Assembly: GCA_004553625.1 (NCBI GenBank)
Contig: SFKX01000001.1
Span: 1-64,000, forward strand
Direction: 5' to 3'
Origin: Clostridiales bacterium
GTDB taxonomy: Bacteria; Bacillota_A; Clostridia; Oscillospirales; Oscillospiraceae
Length of the DNA: 64,000 nt
The notes under the pieces were generated by a model. The model saw nothing but the letters and a program-made list of their open reading frames with translations. It had not been told where the DNA came from and searched no databases. Both the position numbers and the translations under genes were made by a program. Of the stretch, positions 1 through 7,997 are shown piece after piece (the stretch's first letter is position 1; every line of letters starts with the position of its first letter).

Positions 1-134
1 AGCGGCGTCTCCGCGTACTGCGGGAAGCTCTTGTGGAACGCTCGAGCCTTCTTCACATTCTCGAGACTCATCACCGGCAAACTCAGGTCCCCCGTCTTCG
101 GCATCCTGTTCGCTACCCACTTGATCTTCTCCAT
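1..134 (-). CDS. ygeX: Diaminopropionate ammonia-lyase (YgeX), N-terminal fragment cut by the window edge
   Basis: Only the first 44 codons are visible; the gene runs off the left edge. The N-terminus contains ARAFHKSFPQYAETPL, which lines up with the conserved stretch near the start of E. coli YgeX as I recall it (ARQFHQ...YRPTPL). YgeX is a cytoplasmic PLP enzyme that splits 2,3-diaminopropionate into pyruvate and two ammonia, a late step of the proposed anaerobic urate pathway. The ATG at 132-134 follows a GGAGG site (145-149 on this strand) with normal spacing. Only 18 bp separate it from the ygfK stop, so ssnA-ygfK-ygeX is almost certainly one transcript. The catalytic lysine lies outside the window. 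Identity rests on a short stretch plus context. Confidence 0.75.
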   Translation of the reverse strand, partial: MEKIKWVANRMPKTGDLSLPVMSLENVKKARAFHKSFPQYAETP

Positions 135-152
135 TGCTCAGCGACCTCCAAA

Positions 153-1856
153 TCAGTTGTACATCAGCCAGGGGAAGCGCGCGGCTACGGTCTCGATGAC
201 CTCCGCGACCTCGCCGGGTACATTGCTGCCCTCGGCGCCCAGCTCATACTCGTAGTTCTCGCCGGCGAGACGAACGGCGAACTTCGTCTTTTCCGCGTTC
301 ACCGGGGCGAAGCCGCTGTTCGCGCTGCCTGCCATCTCCTCCGCGTTGCAGAACAGGGTCAGCTTCTCGAGGTACGGGGCGTGCTTCTCGGGGCAGAAGC
401 TGGCGCAGTTGCCGCACTCGTTGCACATGCCGTCGATGTGGAGCATCTGGTTCCGGCCCTCGACCGGGATGACCACGTTCGCACGGTTCGGACACAGGGT
501 CGCACAGCTGCCGCAGACCGTCTTGCAGAGCGGAGCGTAGCCGTCGAACTCAGCGCGTGACTTGCGCTTCCTGCCCGTGCGCACCGCGCCCGCGGGGCCG
601 CAGAGCGTCTTGGACAGGCGCTCCAGCGTCTCGGCGTCCGGCTTGGGCGGAGGCGTGATAGCCGCCTTCTCCAGCGCCAGGGCCATGGAATTCAGCCTGT
701 GGTAGCCGCCCGGCTTGAGGATGTCCGTGCATACCGTTATCGGCATCAGGCCGCCGGCGTAGAGCTCCGCGATGTTCTGCGCGTTCGCGCCGCCGCAGTA
801 GCTTATCGCCAGCTCGCCGTCAAATTCCTTCGTCAGCGCCGTCGCAACGCCCAGGCTCAGGGGCAGCAGCGTCCGGCCGCTCATATACATCGCCTCGTCA
901 GGCAGCTCGCCGCGCAGCACCTGCACCGGGAAGGTGTTCGTCAGCTTCACGCCGAAGGAAAGGCCCAGGGCCGCCGCCTTCTCGCGGAGCCTGCCTATCA
1001 TCGGCACCGCGTCCGCGTACTGCAGGTCGGACTCGAACTGCTCGCGGCCGAAGCTGATGTCCGTGAAGCCCAGGTCGTCCAGGGCCTTGCGGGCGTACTC
1101 GTAGCCCAGCAGAGTCGGGTTGCACTTCAGATACAGGTTCAGGCCCTTGGCCTCCATCAGGTAGCTCGCAATGCCCTCGATCTCGCCCGCGGGACAGCCG
1201 TGCATAGTCGAGAGGGTGATGCTGCTGCACACGTTCGCGGAGATGGCCTCTACGTCCGCCTCGGTCATGTGCTTGCAGCGCGGCAGGGCCTCGAGCAGAG
1301 CCGCGCGGCACTCCTTCCAGATCTCGGTCTGGGAGGCGTCCTTCAGGCCCTCGATGAAGCGGTCTATCTTCTCGCTCTTGATGCCGGCGAGGTCGTAGCC
1401 CACGCTCATGTTGAAAACAAAGCCGTCCTGCCTGCCCAGGGACAGCTCCTTGGCCAGCAGGTGCAGGAGGAACCAGGCCTTGATATACTCCTCAAAGGCC
1501 TGCTGCACGGTGAGCTCAGTGCTCCACTCGCAGTTGTAGCCCTCGTCCTCGGCCAGGATGCAGGGCTTCGAGACGTGCAGGTCCTCGCCGTCTATTATCT
1601 GGACGGTCTTGAGCTCGAACATCCTGCCGCCGCAGACGTAGGACGCCACGATGTTCTGGGCCAGCTGGGTGTTCGGTCCGGCCGCCGGGCCGATCGGGGT
1701 CTCCAGGAAACGGCCCATGAAGGGCGCGGGACGCAGCTCGCCGTCCCCGGCCTTGTACAGCTTCTTGCAGCCGAAAACGGAGCCGCTTTCTTCCCACTCG
1801 CCCAGGACCCAATCCAGCAGGTTCCGGAAGGGAATGCAGTGCATACGGTCGCTCAT
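153..1856 (-). CDS. ygfK: YgfK-type putative selenate reductase subunit, short form lacking the central FAD/NAD(P) module
   Basis: This 567-residue redox protein matches the two ends of E. coli YgfK. Residues 1 to about 400 form the dihydroorotate-dehydrogenase-like part (ETPIGPAAGPNTQLAQNIV, LSTMHGCP, DILKPGGYHRL). The C-terminus has two ferredoxin-type [4Fe-4S] motifs: C444, C448, C451, C455 followed by P, then CNECGNCASFCP from residue 478. E. coli YgfK is about 1,030 residues and carries a GltD-like FAD/NAD(P) domain between these parts; here that module is absent and the halves are joined by about 45 residues with a basic patch. The frame is open throughout, so it is a clean short form, not a frameshift. 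The family is linked to urate/xanthine reduction in gut anaerobes, probably as an electron-transfer subunit. The gap to the ssnA stop is 34 bp. Confidence 0.85.
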   Translation of the reverse strand: MSDRMHCIPFRNLLDWVLGEWEESGSVFGCKKLYKAGDGELRPAPFMGRFLETPIGPAAGPNTQLAQNIVASYVCGGRMFELKTVQIIDGEDLHVSKPCILAEDEGYNCEWSTELTVQQAFEEYIKAWFLLHLLAKELSLGRQDGFVFNMSVGYDLAGIKSEKIDRFIEGLKDASQTEIWKECRAALLEALPRCKHMTEADVEAISANVCSSITLSTMHGCPAGEIEGIASYLMEAKGLNLYLKCNPTLLGYEYARKALDDLGFTDISFGREQFESDLQYADAVPMIGRLREKAAALGLSFGVKLTNTFPVQVLRGELPDEAMYMSGRTLLPLSLGVATALTKEFDGELAISYCGGANAQNIAELYAGGLMPITVCTDILKPGGYHRLNSMALALEKAAITPPPKPDAETLERLSKTLCGPAGAVRTGRKRKSRAEFDGYAPLCKTVCGSCATLCPNRANVVIPVEGRNQMLHIDGMCNECGNCASFCPEKHAPYLEKLTLFCNAEEMAGSANSGFAPVNAEKTKFAVRLAGENYEYELGAEGSNVPGEVAEVIETVAARFPWLMYN

Positions 1857-1890
1857 TTTAACTCCTCCTATATGTACACAAAATTTATGC

Positions 1891-3222
1891 TCAGCCGTTC
1901 AGTATGCCCCAGAGGCGCTTTGCGCTCTCCATGACGCGCGCGTTTATCGCCGCCTCGTCCGCGCAATTGAGCTCGCGGTCCTTCACCAGCACCTTGCCGT
2001 TCACGACCGTATGCGTGCAGCGCCTGCCCTCGAAGCCGAAGAGGATGTGTCCGTCGATATTCTCGTCCGAGAAGGGCGTGAAGGGCCGGTAGTCAAACAC
2101 CGCCACGTCCGCCGCCGCGCCCGGCTTCAGCACGCCGAACTCGCGGCCGAAGTACTTGCCCGCGATCTTCGGGTTGTTCTTGAAGAGCATATCTGTCGCC
2201 TCGCACCAGCCGACGTTCGGGTGGCAGGCGTTGTGGCGCTGGATGCCGACCACAGTCTTGCAGGACTCAATCATGTCGTGCGTATACGCGTCCGTGCCGA
2301 GGCCCACCAGGATGCCCTTGGCGTACATCTGCAGCACCGGCGCGCAGCCCACGGCGTTGGACATGTTGCTCTGCGGGTTGTTCACGACCATCGTGTCCGT
2401 GGCCTTCACGATGTCCATCTCAGCCGTGTTCAGGTGGATGCAGTGGCCCAGCACCGTCATGGGGCCGAGGATGCCGTGGTCCTGCAGGCGCTGCACCGGG
2501 CGGCGGCCGTAGTTCTGCAGGCTGTCGTACACGTCGTTCATGCCCTCGGAGACGTGGATGTGGAAGCCGGTCATGCCGTCGTTCGCCTTCACCATGCGCT
2601 CGAAGGTCTTGTCCGATATCGTGAACAGCGCGTGGCCGCCGAACATCGCCTTTATCATCTCGCTGTTCTCGGCCTTGGCCCATTTGATGAACTCGGCGTT
2701 CTCCTCAATGGACTCGATGGACTTCTGCTCGCCGTCGCGGTCCGAGACCTCGTAGCAGAGGCAGGCGCGGATGCCCAACTCCTGCGTGACCTCGGCTATC
2801 GCCGCGAGGCTGCCGCGGATGGCGCCGAAGCCCGCGTGGTGGTCAAAGATCGTCGTGACGCCCATCTTGAGGCTGTCCACCACCGTGCAGTAAGCGCTCG
2901 CCTTTGTGGACTCCATGTCGAGATGCCTGTCTATGTTCCACCAGGTCCCCTCCAGGACCTCAAGGAAGTTCGTCGGCGCGTTGCCCTTTATCGAAAGGCC
3001 GCGCGCAAGGCCGGAATATATGTGAGTGTGCGCGTTGATGAGGCCCGGCATGATGACGCCGCCGTGCGAGTCCAGATACTCCGCGCCGGGGTACTTCGAC
3101 CTCAGCTCGGCCTCGGGGCCAACTTCGACTATCGTCCCGCCGTCGCAGACCACCGCGCCCTGCTCAAAATATGGGTGCTCCGCGTCCCGCGTGATGAGCC
3201 TTCCGTTCCCAATAATAAGCAT
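1891..3222 (-). CDS. ssnA: SsnA-type amidohydrolase of the purine/urate cluster
   Basis: A 443-residue metal-dependent amidohydrolase of the chlorohydrolase/deaminase superfamily. It shows the metal-binding HTH at residues 65-67 (LINAHTHIYSGLARG), then HIHVSEG, GHCIHL and LGTDAYTHD, which supply the remaining metal and acid residues. Organisation and motifs follow E. coli SsnA, and neighbours ygfK, ygeX and hyuA agree. In gut anaerobes this cluster is needed to open and degrade the purine ring of urate under anoxia; the exact SsnA substrate is not settled. I start at the ATG 3220-3222, preceded by AGAGGTG; an in-frame ATG 51 bp upstream would add a non-family N-terminus. It is the first gene of the minus operon. 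Confidence 0.85.
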   Translation of the reverse strand: MLIIGNGRLITRDAEHPYFEQGAVVCDGGTIVEVGPEAELRSKYPGAEYLDSHGGVIMPGLINAHTHIYSGLARGLSIKGNAPTNFLEVLEGTWWNIDRHLDMESTKASAYCTVVDSLKMGVTTIFDHHAGFGAIRGSLAAIAEVTQELGIRACLCYEVSDRDGEQKSIESIEENAEFIKWAKAENSEMIKAMFGGHALFTISDKTFERMVKANDGMTGFHIHVSEGMNDVYDSLQNYGRRPVQRLQDHGILGPMTVLGHCIHLNTAEMDIVKATDTMVVNNPQSNMSNAVGCAPVLQMYAKGILVGLGTDAYTHDMIESCKTVVGIQRHNACHPNVGWCEATDMLFKNNPKIAGKYFGREFGVLKPGAAADVAVFDYRPFTPFSDENIDGHILFGFEGRRCTHTVVNGKVLVKDRELNCADEAAINARVMESAKRLWGILNG

Positions 3223-3454
3223 TTCAACACCTCTATCTAAAAAATTTTTAGCTTTTTCGTTTCGCGTGCGCACAAAATAACAGCGGGACCGCTCTCCGCG
3301 CCCCCGCTCCGGTGCGCAGATAGATTCAAATTACCATGTTTTTGGCTGAAAATGACCCATGTGCGCAACACTTCGTTACAGTCATCAAATATTTAACACT
3401 TACGCTACTATAATAACAAACAGTTCAAACCGATGCAAGAACTTTTTTGTAAAA

Positions 3455-3467
3455 ACAAAATTTTTGT
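3455..3467. repeat. Palindrome upstream of the hyuA promoter, possible operator
   Basis: ACAAAATTTTTGT is a 6-bp-arm inverted repeat around one base. A further TTTTGT at 3445-3450 makes three half-sites in alternating orientation. It ends 20 bp before the -35 of hyuA, a typical activator or repressor position. No regulator gene is visible nearby. Confidence 0.4.
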
Positions 3468-3487
3468 GAGAATGTACGATTGTGGCG

Positions 3488-3516
3488 TTGTTATTTTTGG
3501 CAACTGGGCGTATAAT
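3488..3516 (+). promoter_or_regulatory. Sigma-A type promoter of hyuA
   Basis: The -35 is TTGTTA (3488-3493, 4 of 6), the spacer 17 bp, and the -10 TATAAT (3511-3516, 6 of 6). The predicted start leaves a leader of about 30 bases before the ribosome-binding site AGGAGG (3537-3542). Confidence 0.7.
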
Positions 3517-3552
3517 TGGGCCGTAGATAAAAATTTAGGAGGTATGCGAGCC

Positions 3553-4911
3553 ATGCTTTGCATTAAAAACGGCACCATCGTGAGCCCCGAAGGGCGTAAA
3601 AAAGCCGACCTCTTCATAGAGGACGGCAAGATAGTCTCCGTCGGCGGCGAGCTGCCCTTTGACGAGTGCTGGGACGCTGAGGGCTGCCTGCTCTTCCCCG
3701 GCTTCATAGACGCGCACACCCACCTCGAGATGGACACCGGCTCCACCGTCACGGCGGACAGCTTCGCTTCCGGCACGGCGGCGGCGCTCGCGGGCGGCAC
3801 CACCGTCATTCTCGACTTCGCCACCCAGGACAAGGGCCATACGCTGGCCGAGGCGCTGGAGGCCTGGCATTCCCGCGCGGACGGGAACTGCTCCTGCGAT
3901 TACGGCTTCCACATGGCCGTCACGGACTGGAACGAGGCCACCAAGGCCGAGCTCGCCGACATGGAGCGCGAGGGAGTCACCAGCTTCAAGGCCTACATGG
4001 CCTACGACAACCTCCGCCTCTCCGACCGCGAGCTGCTCGAGCTCTTCGAGGCCACGGGCGGCATCGGCGTCTGCGGCGTCCACTGCGAGCTGGGCGACGA
4101 GGTAAACAGGCGCATCGCCGCCAACCTCGAGGCCGGCAGGACAGGCCCCGAATGGCACCCCCGCAGCCGCCCGAACGAGGTCGAATCCCTCGCTGTCCGC
4201 CGCTGCCTCGCCCTTGCGCGGGAGGCCGGAGGCGCCGCCTGGGTCGTCCACCTCAGCACAGCCGAGGGCCTGCACGAGATAGAGACCGCCCGCCGCGCCG
4301 GTCAGACGGTCCTCGTCGAGACCTGCCCCCAGTACCTCAGCCTCACCGACGAGGTATATGAAAAGCCCGACTTCGAGGGCGCCAAGTTCGTCTGCTCTCC
4401 ACCCATCCGCAAAGAGGCGGACAAGGCCGCGCTCTGGCAGGGCATCGAGGGCGGAGAGGTTGACATAATATCTACAGACCACTGCTCCTTCACCTTTGAG
4501 CAGAAGAAGCTGGGGCTCGGCAACTTCTCGAAGATCCCGAACGGTCTGCCCGGCATAGAGCACCGCCCGGCGGTGGTCTGGGCCTGCGGCGTCGCCTCGG
4601 GCAAGATCAGCGCGGAGGCGTTCTGCAGCCTGCTCTCGACGGAGCCGGCAAAGGCTTTCGGCATGTACCCGCGCAAGGGCGCGCTGGAAGCGGGCTCGGA
4701 CGCGGACATCGTCGTCTGGGACCCGGAGGCCGAGGCTGTGCTGACGGCGGCGGACATGAATATGCTCGCCGGCTACAGCCCCTGGGAGGGTATGGCCCTC
4801 CATGGCCTGCCGAAGGCCGTGTTCCTCCACGGCGTCCTCTCCGCCGAAAATGGGAAGGTGACAAGGCCGAACGGCGGCATTTTCGTCAAGCGCGGCAAGA
4901 GCCTGAGATAA
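3553..4911 (+). CDS. hyuA: D-hydantoinase/dihydropyrimidinase-family amidohydrolase (HyuA)
   Basis: A 452-residue cyclic amidohydrolase that hydrolyses ring amides of the hydantoin/dihydropyrimidine type. It carries the metal motif DAHTHLEMD (histidines 55 and 57), the lysine expected to be carbamylated (K146 in SFKAYMAY), VVHLST and the metal aspartate region ISTDHCSF. HyuA belongs to the same urate gene set as YgfK, SsnA and YgeX, where ring-opening of a reduced purine intermediate is its likely job. Two in-frame ATGs are possible: the one at 3544 sits 1 base from AGGAGG, while the one at 3553 has 10-base spacing and gives the normal MLCIKNGTIV start, so I chose 3553. It is monocistronic, ending in a strong terminator. 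Confidence 0.88.
   Translation: MLCIKNGTIVSPEGRKKADLFIEDGKIVSVGGELPFDECWDAEGCLLFPGFIDAHTHLEMDTGSTVTADSFASGTAAALAGGTTVILDFATQDKGHTLAEALEAWHSRADGNCSCDYGFHMAVTDWNEATKAELADMEREGVTSFKAYMAYDNLRLSDRELLELFEATGGIGVCGVHCELGDEVNRRIAANLEAGRTGPEWHPRSRPNEVESLAVRRCLALAREAGGAAWVVHLSTAEGLHEIETARRAGQTVLVETCPQYLSLTDEVYEKPDFEGAKFVCSPPIRKEADKAALWQGIEGGEVDIISTDHCSFTFEQKKLGLGNFSKIPNGLPGIEHRPAVVWACGVASGKISAEAFCSLLSTEPAKAFGMYPRKGALEAGSDADIVVWDPEAEAVLTAADMNMLAGYSPWEGMALHGLPKAVFLHGVLSAENGKVTRPNGGIFVKRGKSLR
4459..4468 (-). repeat. TTATGTMAAC motif, copy 1 (C form)
   Basis: GTTGACATAA on the plus strand, inside hyuA, read as codons GTT GAC ATA A.. (V-D-I). The rare ATA codons in this GC-rich gene are forced by the motif. 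Confidence 0.75.
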
Positions 4912-4921
4912 GTTGACATAA
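4912..4921 (-). repeat. TTATGTMAAC motif, copy 2 (C form)
   Basis: GTTGACATAA directly after the hyuA stop codon and before its terminator, outside any coding sequence. Confidence 0.75.
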
Positions 4922-4926
4922 TATTA

Positions 4927-4957
4927 GCGGGACCCGGTAGGACCGGGTCCCGCTTTT
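4927..4957 (+). terminator. Intrinsic terminator of hyuA
   Basis: GCGGGACCCGGT (4927-4938) and ACCGGGTCCCGC (4942-4953) form a perfect 12-bp stem with an AGG loop, followed by TTTT. Confidence 0.85.
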
Positions 4958-4972
4958 GCGTTCTATCGGGGT

Positions 4973-7219
4973 TCAGGCCAGCTCGCGTGCGGTCTGGAGC
5001 ATTTTGGCCATCTGGGCGCGGGTGAGGCTGGAGGCCGGCGCAAGGCCGCTGTCCGAGCCCTCGACCACGCCGAGGGAGATGAGCGTTGCCGTCGGTGTCC
5101 TGGCCCAGGAGGCCACGGAGGCAGCGTCCGGGAAGCTGTCGAGCTTCGACTCGTCGCCGTCCGTATAGCTAACGCCCAGGAGCTTGAGCGCGCGGTAGAG
5201 GAAGGTGAAGCCCTCCTGCCGCGTCAGTGTGTCCGTTGGGGCGAAAAGGCCCTCAGCCTTGCCGGAGGTGACGCCGTTCTCATAGGCCCAGGCCACGGCC
5301 GTGGCGTAGTACGCGCCGTCCGGCACGTCCGTGAAGCCGGAGCTCTCCGACACCGCGGGCGAGCCCGCCGCGCGGTAGAGCATGAGTACGAAGTCGCAGC
5401 GCTTCATCGAAAGCTCGGGTCCGAACTCGGTCTCCGTCACACCGGTGACGATGCCGTCCTTGTAGAGCGCCTTGACGTAGCTTGCGGCCCAATGCCCCGC
5501 CATGTCGGTGAAGTCGGCTTCGAGCTTGACGCTGATGTCATAGCTGAGGCCCGCAGCGGCGACGGTCAGCTTCCCCTCCGCGCCGGGCGCGCCCGTGGCG
5601 GTGAAAACGCCGTCCTTCGTCACGGTGCCTATACTGCCGGAGACGGAATAGGTCACGTCGTCCGCGTCCATGTACACCTCGCGCAGGAGGTACTTCGCGG
5701 CGGTCTTGAGGCTCAGGGTCTCGCCCTTTTCGAGCACGACGCTCGTGAGGACCGCGCCCGTCTCCGCGTTCGTGACGCTGAGCGTGTCGGCCTTTGTTAT
5801 GACGTGCAGCGTGCCGCTGCCGTAGGCGGAGCCGGAGGAGAGCCGGAGGGTATCCGTCCCTGCGGAGGCCGGGGCCGTATACACCCCGCCGCTCACGCTC
5901 CCGCGCGAGGCCGAGGCCGTCACAGAGGGCGTCTCCACCGTGCGCAGCGCGCTGTCGGTCGCGGCGAAGCCCAGCTCAAGCGAGCTGCCCGCCAGGATAT
6001 ACGCCCCGTCCTGGCTGAGGAAGAGGTTCCGCGCGCTGCCCGAGGGCCGCGTGTCCGTGACGAACAGGATGTAGGAGCACACGGAGCGCAGCGAGCCGTC
6101 TGAAGGGGAGTTCAGTATCGTGAAGCCGTCCTTGCCCGGCATCCGGAGCGCCAGGGTCGAGGAGCCGCCGCCGTCCATGTTCACGACCGTCGTGCAGCCC
6201 ATGGAGAGCATGTCCTCCGCCAGCTCGCGCAGGGTCGAGCCGCGGGAGGCCGTCGTCCGCCCGTCCATGACGAGGTAGACCACCGTCCCGTCCGGCTTGA
6301 TGCCGATGGCGGTGCGCGGGTTCACGGCGGTGATCGAGCTGTCCCACTTGCCCTCGTCGAACACCTTGCCGTCCTTCGCTATGATGTTGCCGCTGCCGGA
6401 GACCCAGTCCTGCGCCGCCAGCGTGGCGTCAGAGCACTGCGTGCTGAGCCGCACGCGGTCGCCCACGGCGAACTTTGCCAGAGCCGAGTCCTGACCAGCC
6501 GCATCCGAGGCCGTGAGGATAAGATAGCCCTCGCCAATCGGCACGCTGTTCTCGCCCTCGACGATCTCCGTGACCTCCAGCTCCATCTGCCCGTCCAAAG
6601 TCAGCTCGCCCTCGAGCACCCTCAGCCGCACATACCAGCCGGAGCTCGAGGTCCGGGTAGAGACCGTTGAGAAATATTCGCTGTAAAGATACACGCCGCT
6701 GTCCGAGCGCGTCTTGTTCAGATGCGTCGTCGTGACCGCGCCGCCGTTCTCGACCTCAAGCGTTATGTAAACTTCCGGCTTGTAGGCGGCGTAGGCCCTG
6801 CCGTCCGTGAAGCCGATGGCGCTGTTGCCCTCGGGCGAGGACTTATATATCCCGTCCTCCACGACCATGCCGCAGGGGATGCGCGTCTCCCAATAGCCGA
6901 AGTCCGCGTTCACCGCGCCGACTACGTTCCAGCCCAGGGACTGGGCGTATTCTATCATCTGCGTGATGGTCATGCCGCCGTAGATTGTGTCGCAGGCCAT
7001 GACGATGGGGTAGACGGAGCTGCCGGGCGTGTTCTCCACGACGAAGGTCTCGTTCCGGCTGCCGGAGCCGTTGTAGGAGAAGGCGTTCTCGTAGGTGAAG
7101 CCTGAGGCGAGCGCCCAGCGGTTTACATAAACAGCCTCGCCCGTCCCGGAGCCGTAGGCCAGGGCGGCGGTACACAGCAGGAGCGCGGCGAGGATGAGGC
7201 AGAGCAGACGTTTTTTCAT
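4973..7219 (-). CDS. SLH-anchored phosphodiester glycosidase (NAGPA domain) secreted protein
   Basis: A 748-residue exported protein. A signal peptide (about residues 1-22, MKKRLLCLILAALLL core) is followed by a phosphodiester glycosidase domain of the NAGPA/DUF2233 type, with landmarks NPRTAIGIKPDGTVVYLVMD and TTVVNMDGGGSSTLALR around residues 300-360. A central beta-rich region with Ig-like character follows. About the last 180 residues hold three S-layer-homology repeats (FTDMAGHWAASYVKALYKDG, FTDVPDGAYYATAVAWAYENG, FPDAASVASWA) that bind the protein to the cell wall. The catalytic family removes sugar caps from phosphodiesters or cleaves glycosyl phosphodiesters; the target here could be a wall polymer. 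It is last in a five-gene operon, 12 bp after the 107-residue gene. Confidence 0.85.
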   Translation of the reverse strand: MKKRLLCLILAALLLCTAALAYGSGTGEAVYVNRWALASGFTYENAFSYNGSGSRNETFVVENTPGSSVYPIVMACDTIYGGMTITQMIEYAQSLGWNVVGAVNADFGYWETRIPCGMVVEDGIYKSSPEGNSAIGFTDGRAYAAYKPEVYITLEVENGGAVTTTHLNKTRSDSGVYLYSEYFSTVSTRTSSSGWYVRLRVLEGELTLDGQMELEVTEIVEGENSVPIGEGYLILTASDAAGQDSALAKFAVGDRVRLSTQCSDATLAAQDWVSGSGNIIAKDGKVFDEGKWDSSITAVNPRTAIGIKPDGTVVYLVMDGRTTASRGSTLRELAEDMLSMGCTTVVNMDGGGSSTLALRMPGKDGFTILNSPSDGSLRSVCSYILFVTDTRPSGSARNLFLSQDGAYILAGSSLELGFAATDSALRTVETPSVTASASRGSVSGGVYTAPASAGTDTLRLSSGSAYGSGTLHVITKADTLSVTNAETGAVLTSVVLEKGETLSLKTAAKYLLREVYMDADDVTYSVSGSIGTVTKDGVFTATGAPGAEGKLTVAAAGLSYDISVKLEADFTDMAGHWAASYVKALYKDGIVTGVTETEFGPELSMKRCDFVLMLYRAAGSPAVSESSGFTDVPDGAYYATAVAWAYENGVTSGKAEGLFAPTDTLTRQEGFTFLYRALKLLGVSYTDGDESKLDSFPDAASVASWARTPTATLISLGVVEGSDSGLAPASSLTRAQMAKMLQTARELA
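6763..6772 (+). repeat. TTATGTMAAC motif, copy 3 (A form)
   Basis: TTATGTAAAC lying antisense inside the phosphodiester glycosidase gene; on the gene strand the codons are GTT TAC ATA A.. (V-Y-I). Confidence 0.75.
7121..7130 (-). repeat. TTATGTMAAC motif, copy 4 (A form)
   Basis: GTTTACATAA on the plus strand, about 360 bp from copy 3 and in the same gene but opposite orientation; gene-strand codons are GTT TAT GTA AAC. Confidence 0.75.
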
Positions 7220-7231
7220 GGTTCTTCCTTT

Positions 7232-7555
7232 CTATACGTGGCCGAAGATCAGAAGGCCGAGGCTGTAGCTTAGGACATTCGCCGCGAGGGTCAGGAGGAA
7301 AAGCCTCCGAGACCGCCCGCAGGCGAGGGCGTAGGCTGCGTACTCCGCCGCGACCACGGCCAGCTCCAGGGGATAGACCAGCCAAGTGAGCGCGGCGCGC
7401 GGCAGGAATGCGAGGAGGAGGTTCAGCGTGAGGTTAGAGGCGACGTTTACGGCGGCGCACAGGCCCAGGAAGGCAGCGTCGCGCCTGTAAGCCGCGGCGA
7501 GGAACATGGTCTCGACGGCCGCGGTCAGGGCCGCGGAGAGGAGAAGCTGCGTCAT
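7232..7555 (-). CDS. Small four-helix integral membrane protein, unknown function
   Basis: A 107-residue protein that is nearly all hydrophobic, with about four predicted membrane helices separated by short basic turns (YRRD, CGRSRR). I do not recognise a family. The start ATG overlaps the stop of the preceding 82-residue gene by 4 bp, so translation is coupled. Position between two secreted or anchored small proteins and the SLH glycosidase suggests a role in the same envelope process, perhaps as a membrane subunit of the upstream exporter. That role is inferred from context only. Confidence 0.65.
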   Translation of the reverse strand: MTQLLLSAALTAAVETMFLAAAYRRDAAFLGLCAAVNVASNLTLNLLLAFLPRAALTWLVYPLELAVVAAEYAAYALACGRSRRLFLLTLAANVLSYSLGLLIFGHV

Positions 7556-7800
7556 TCCTCGGCGCCCTTGTCCTCGCCATTACTTTCTGCCATGTTCTCG
7601 CCCTTTCCGGCCTCGCGCCGCTTGCGCATGGCCTTGATGAGTACGGACACGGCGCAGATCGCCAGGCTGATAATGAGCAGAGGCAGGCCGAGATAGGTCA
7701 GGGCGAGTGAGGGCAGCGAGGCCATATCCGCCAGGGCAAAGGCCGGCAGGCAGAGAGCAAAGGCCAGCGTGAAGAGCAGGGTGCCGAAGAGCTTTTTCAT
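7552..7800 (-). CDS. Small single- or double-pass membrane protein with charged tail, unknown function
   Basis: An 82-residue protein with a signal-peptide-like N-terminus (MKKLFGTLLFTLAFALCLPAFALA), a second long hydrophobic segment (about residues 33-53), a basic stop-transfer cluster KAMRKRREAGKG and a mixed acidic cytoplasmic tail. This suggests a type I membrane microprotein with a very short outside part if the signal peptide is cleaved. It overlaps both neighbours by 4 bp. I know no family for it. Confidence 0.65.
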   Translation of the reverse strand: MKKLFGTLLFTLAFALCLPAFALADMASLPSLALTYLGLPLLIISLAICAVSVLIKAMRKRREAGKGENMAESNGEDKGAEE

Positions 7801-7997
7801 TTTGACGCCCTCCTTCTCTTTATGAACACCGCGAGGAGTACCACCGCCACGACGGCCACGATGACCAGCGCGACGATGAGCGGTGCGTTCGCGCCGGTGG
7901 ACACCGGCTCCGGCTCCACAACGACGTCCGCGAAGGCGGGGACGGCGAGCGCCAGCGCGGCGCAGGCCGCGAGGAGGACCGCTTTGAGCTTTTTCAT
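7797..7997 (-). CDS. 66-residue exported membrane-anchored microprotein, unknown function
   Basis: MKKLKAVLLAACAALALA begins a clear signal peptide ending near PAFA-D. About 17 residues of likely extracellular sequence (VVVEPEPVSTGANAP) follow, then a 20-residue valine/alanine-rich helix and the basic end KRRRASK. The layout resembles a sortase or CTERM tail but lacks an LPXTG motif. The ATG at 7995-7997 overlaps the stop of the MFS gene (ATGA), fixing the start. It resembles the following 82-residue gene in design, so the two may be distant paralogues. Confidence 0.65.
   Translation of the reverse strand: MKKLKAVLLAACAALALAVPAFADVVVEPEPVSTGANAPLIVALVIVAVVAVVLLAVFIKRRRASK

Larger units (their letters stand above)
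3223..3552. promoter_or_regulatory. Divergent control region between ssnA and hyuA
   Basis: This 330-bp stretch has no gene. The hyuA side holds a strong promoter and an AT-rich palindrome, listed separately. For ssnA I see only a weak candidate on the minus strand: TTGTTA (3419 to 3414), 17 bp, TTAAAT (3396 to 3391). There is no recognisable purine riboswitch core. The sequence is far more AT-rich than the flanking genes, as expected for a shared regulatory region. Confidence 0.6.

Noticed and set aside
699..1934. Long open frame (411 codons) antisense to ygfK, and similar long antisense frames at 9099-10670, 43967-46441 and 14960-16615
   Set aside because: In GC-rich genes with G/C third positions, antisense and off-phase frames stay open by chance. 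Their products are alanine/histidine/arginine-rich without domains, and the opposite strand holds well-recognised genes.
3223..3552. Purine-type riboswitch in the urate cluster control region
   Set aside because: I searched by eye for the conserved purine aptamer core and its kissing loops and saw none; the region is AT-rich with dyads, pointing to protein control.
3481..3552. Longer hyuA frame starting at 3433
   Set aside because: It would translate through the promoter and has no ribosome-binding site; the family start fits 3553.
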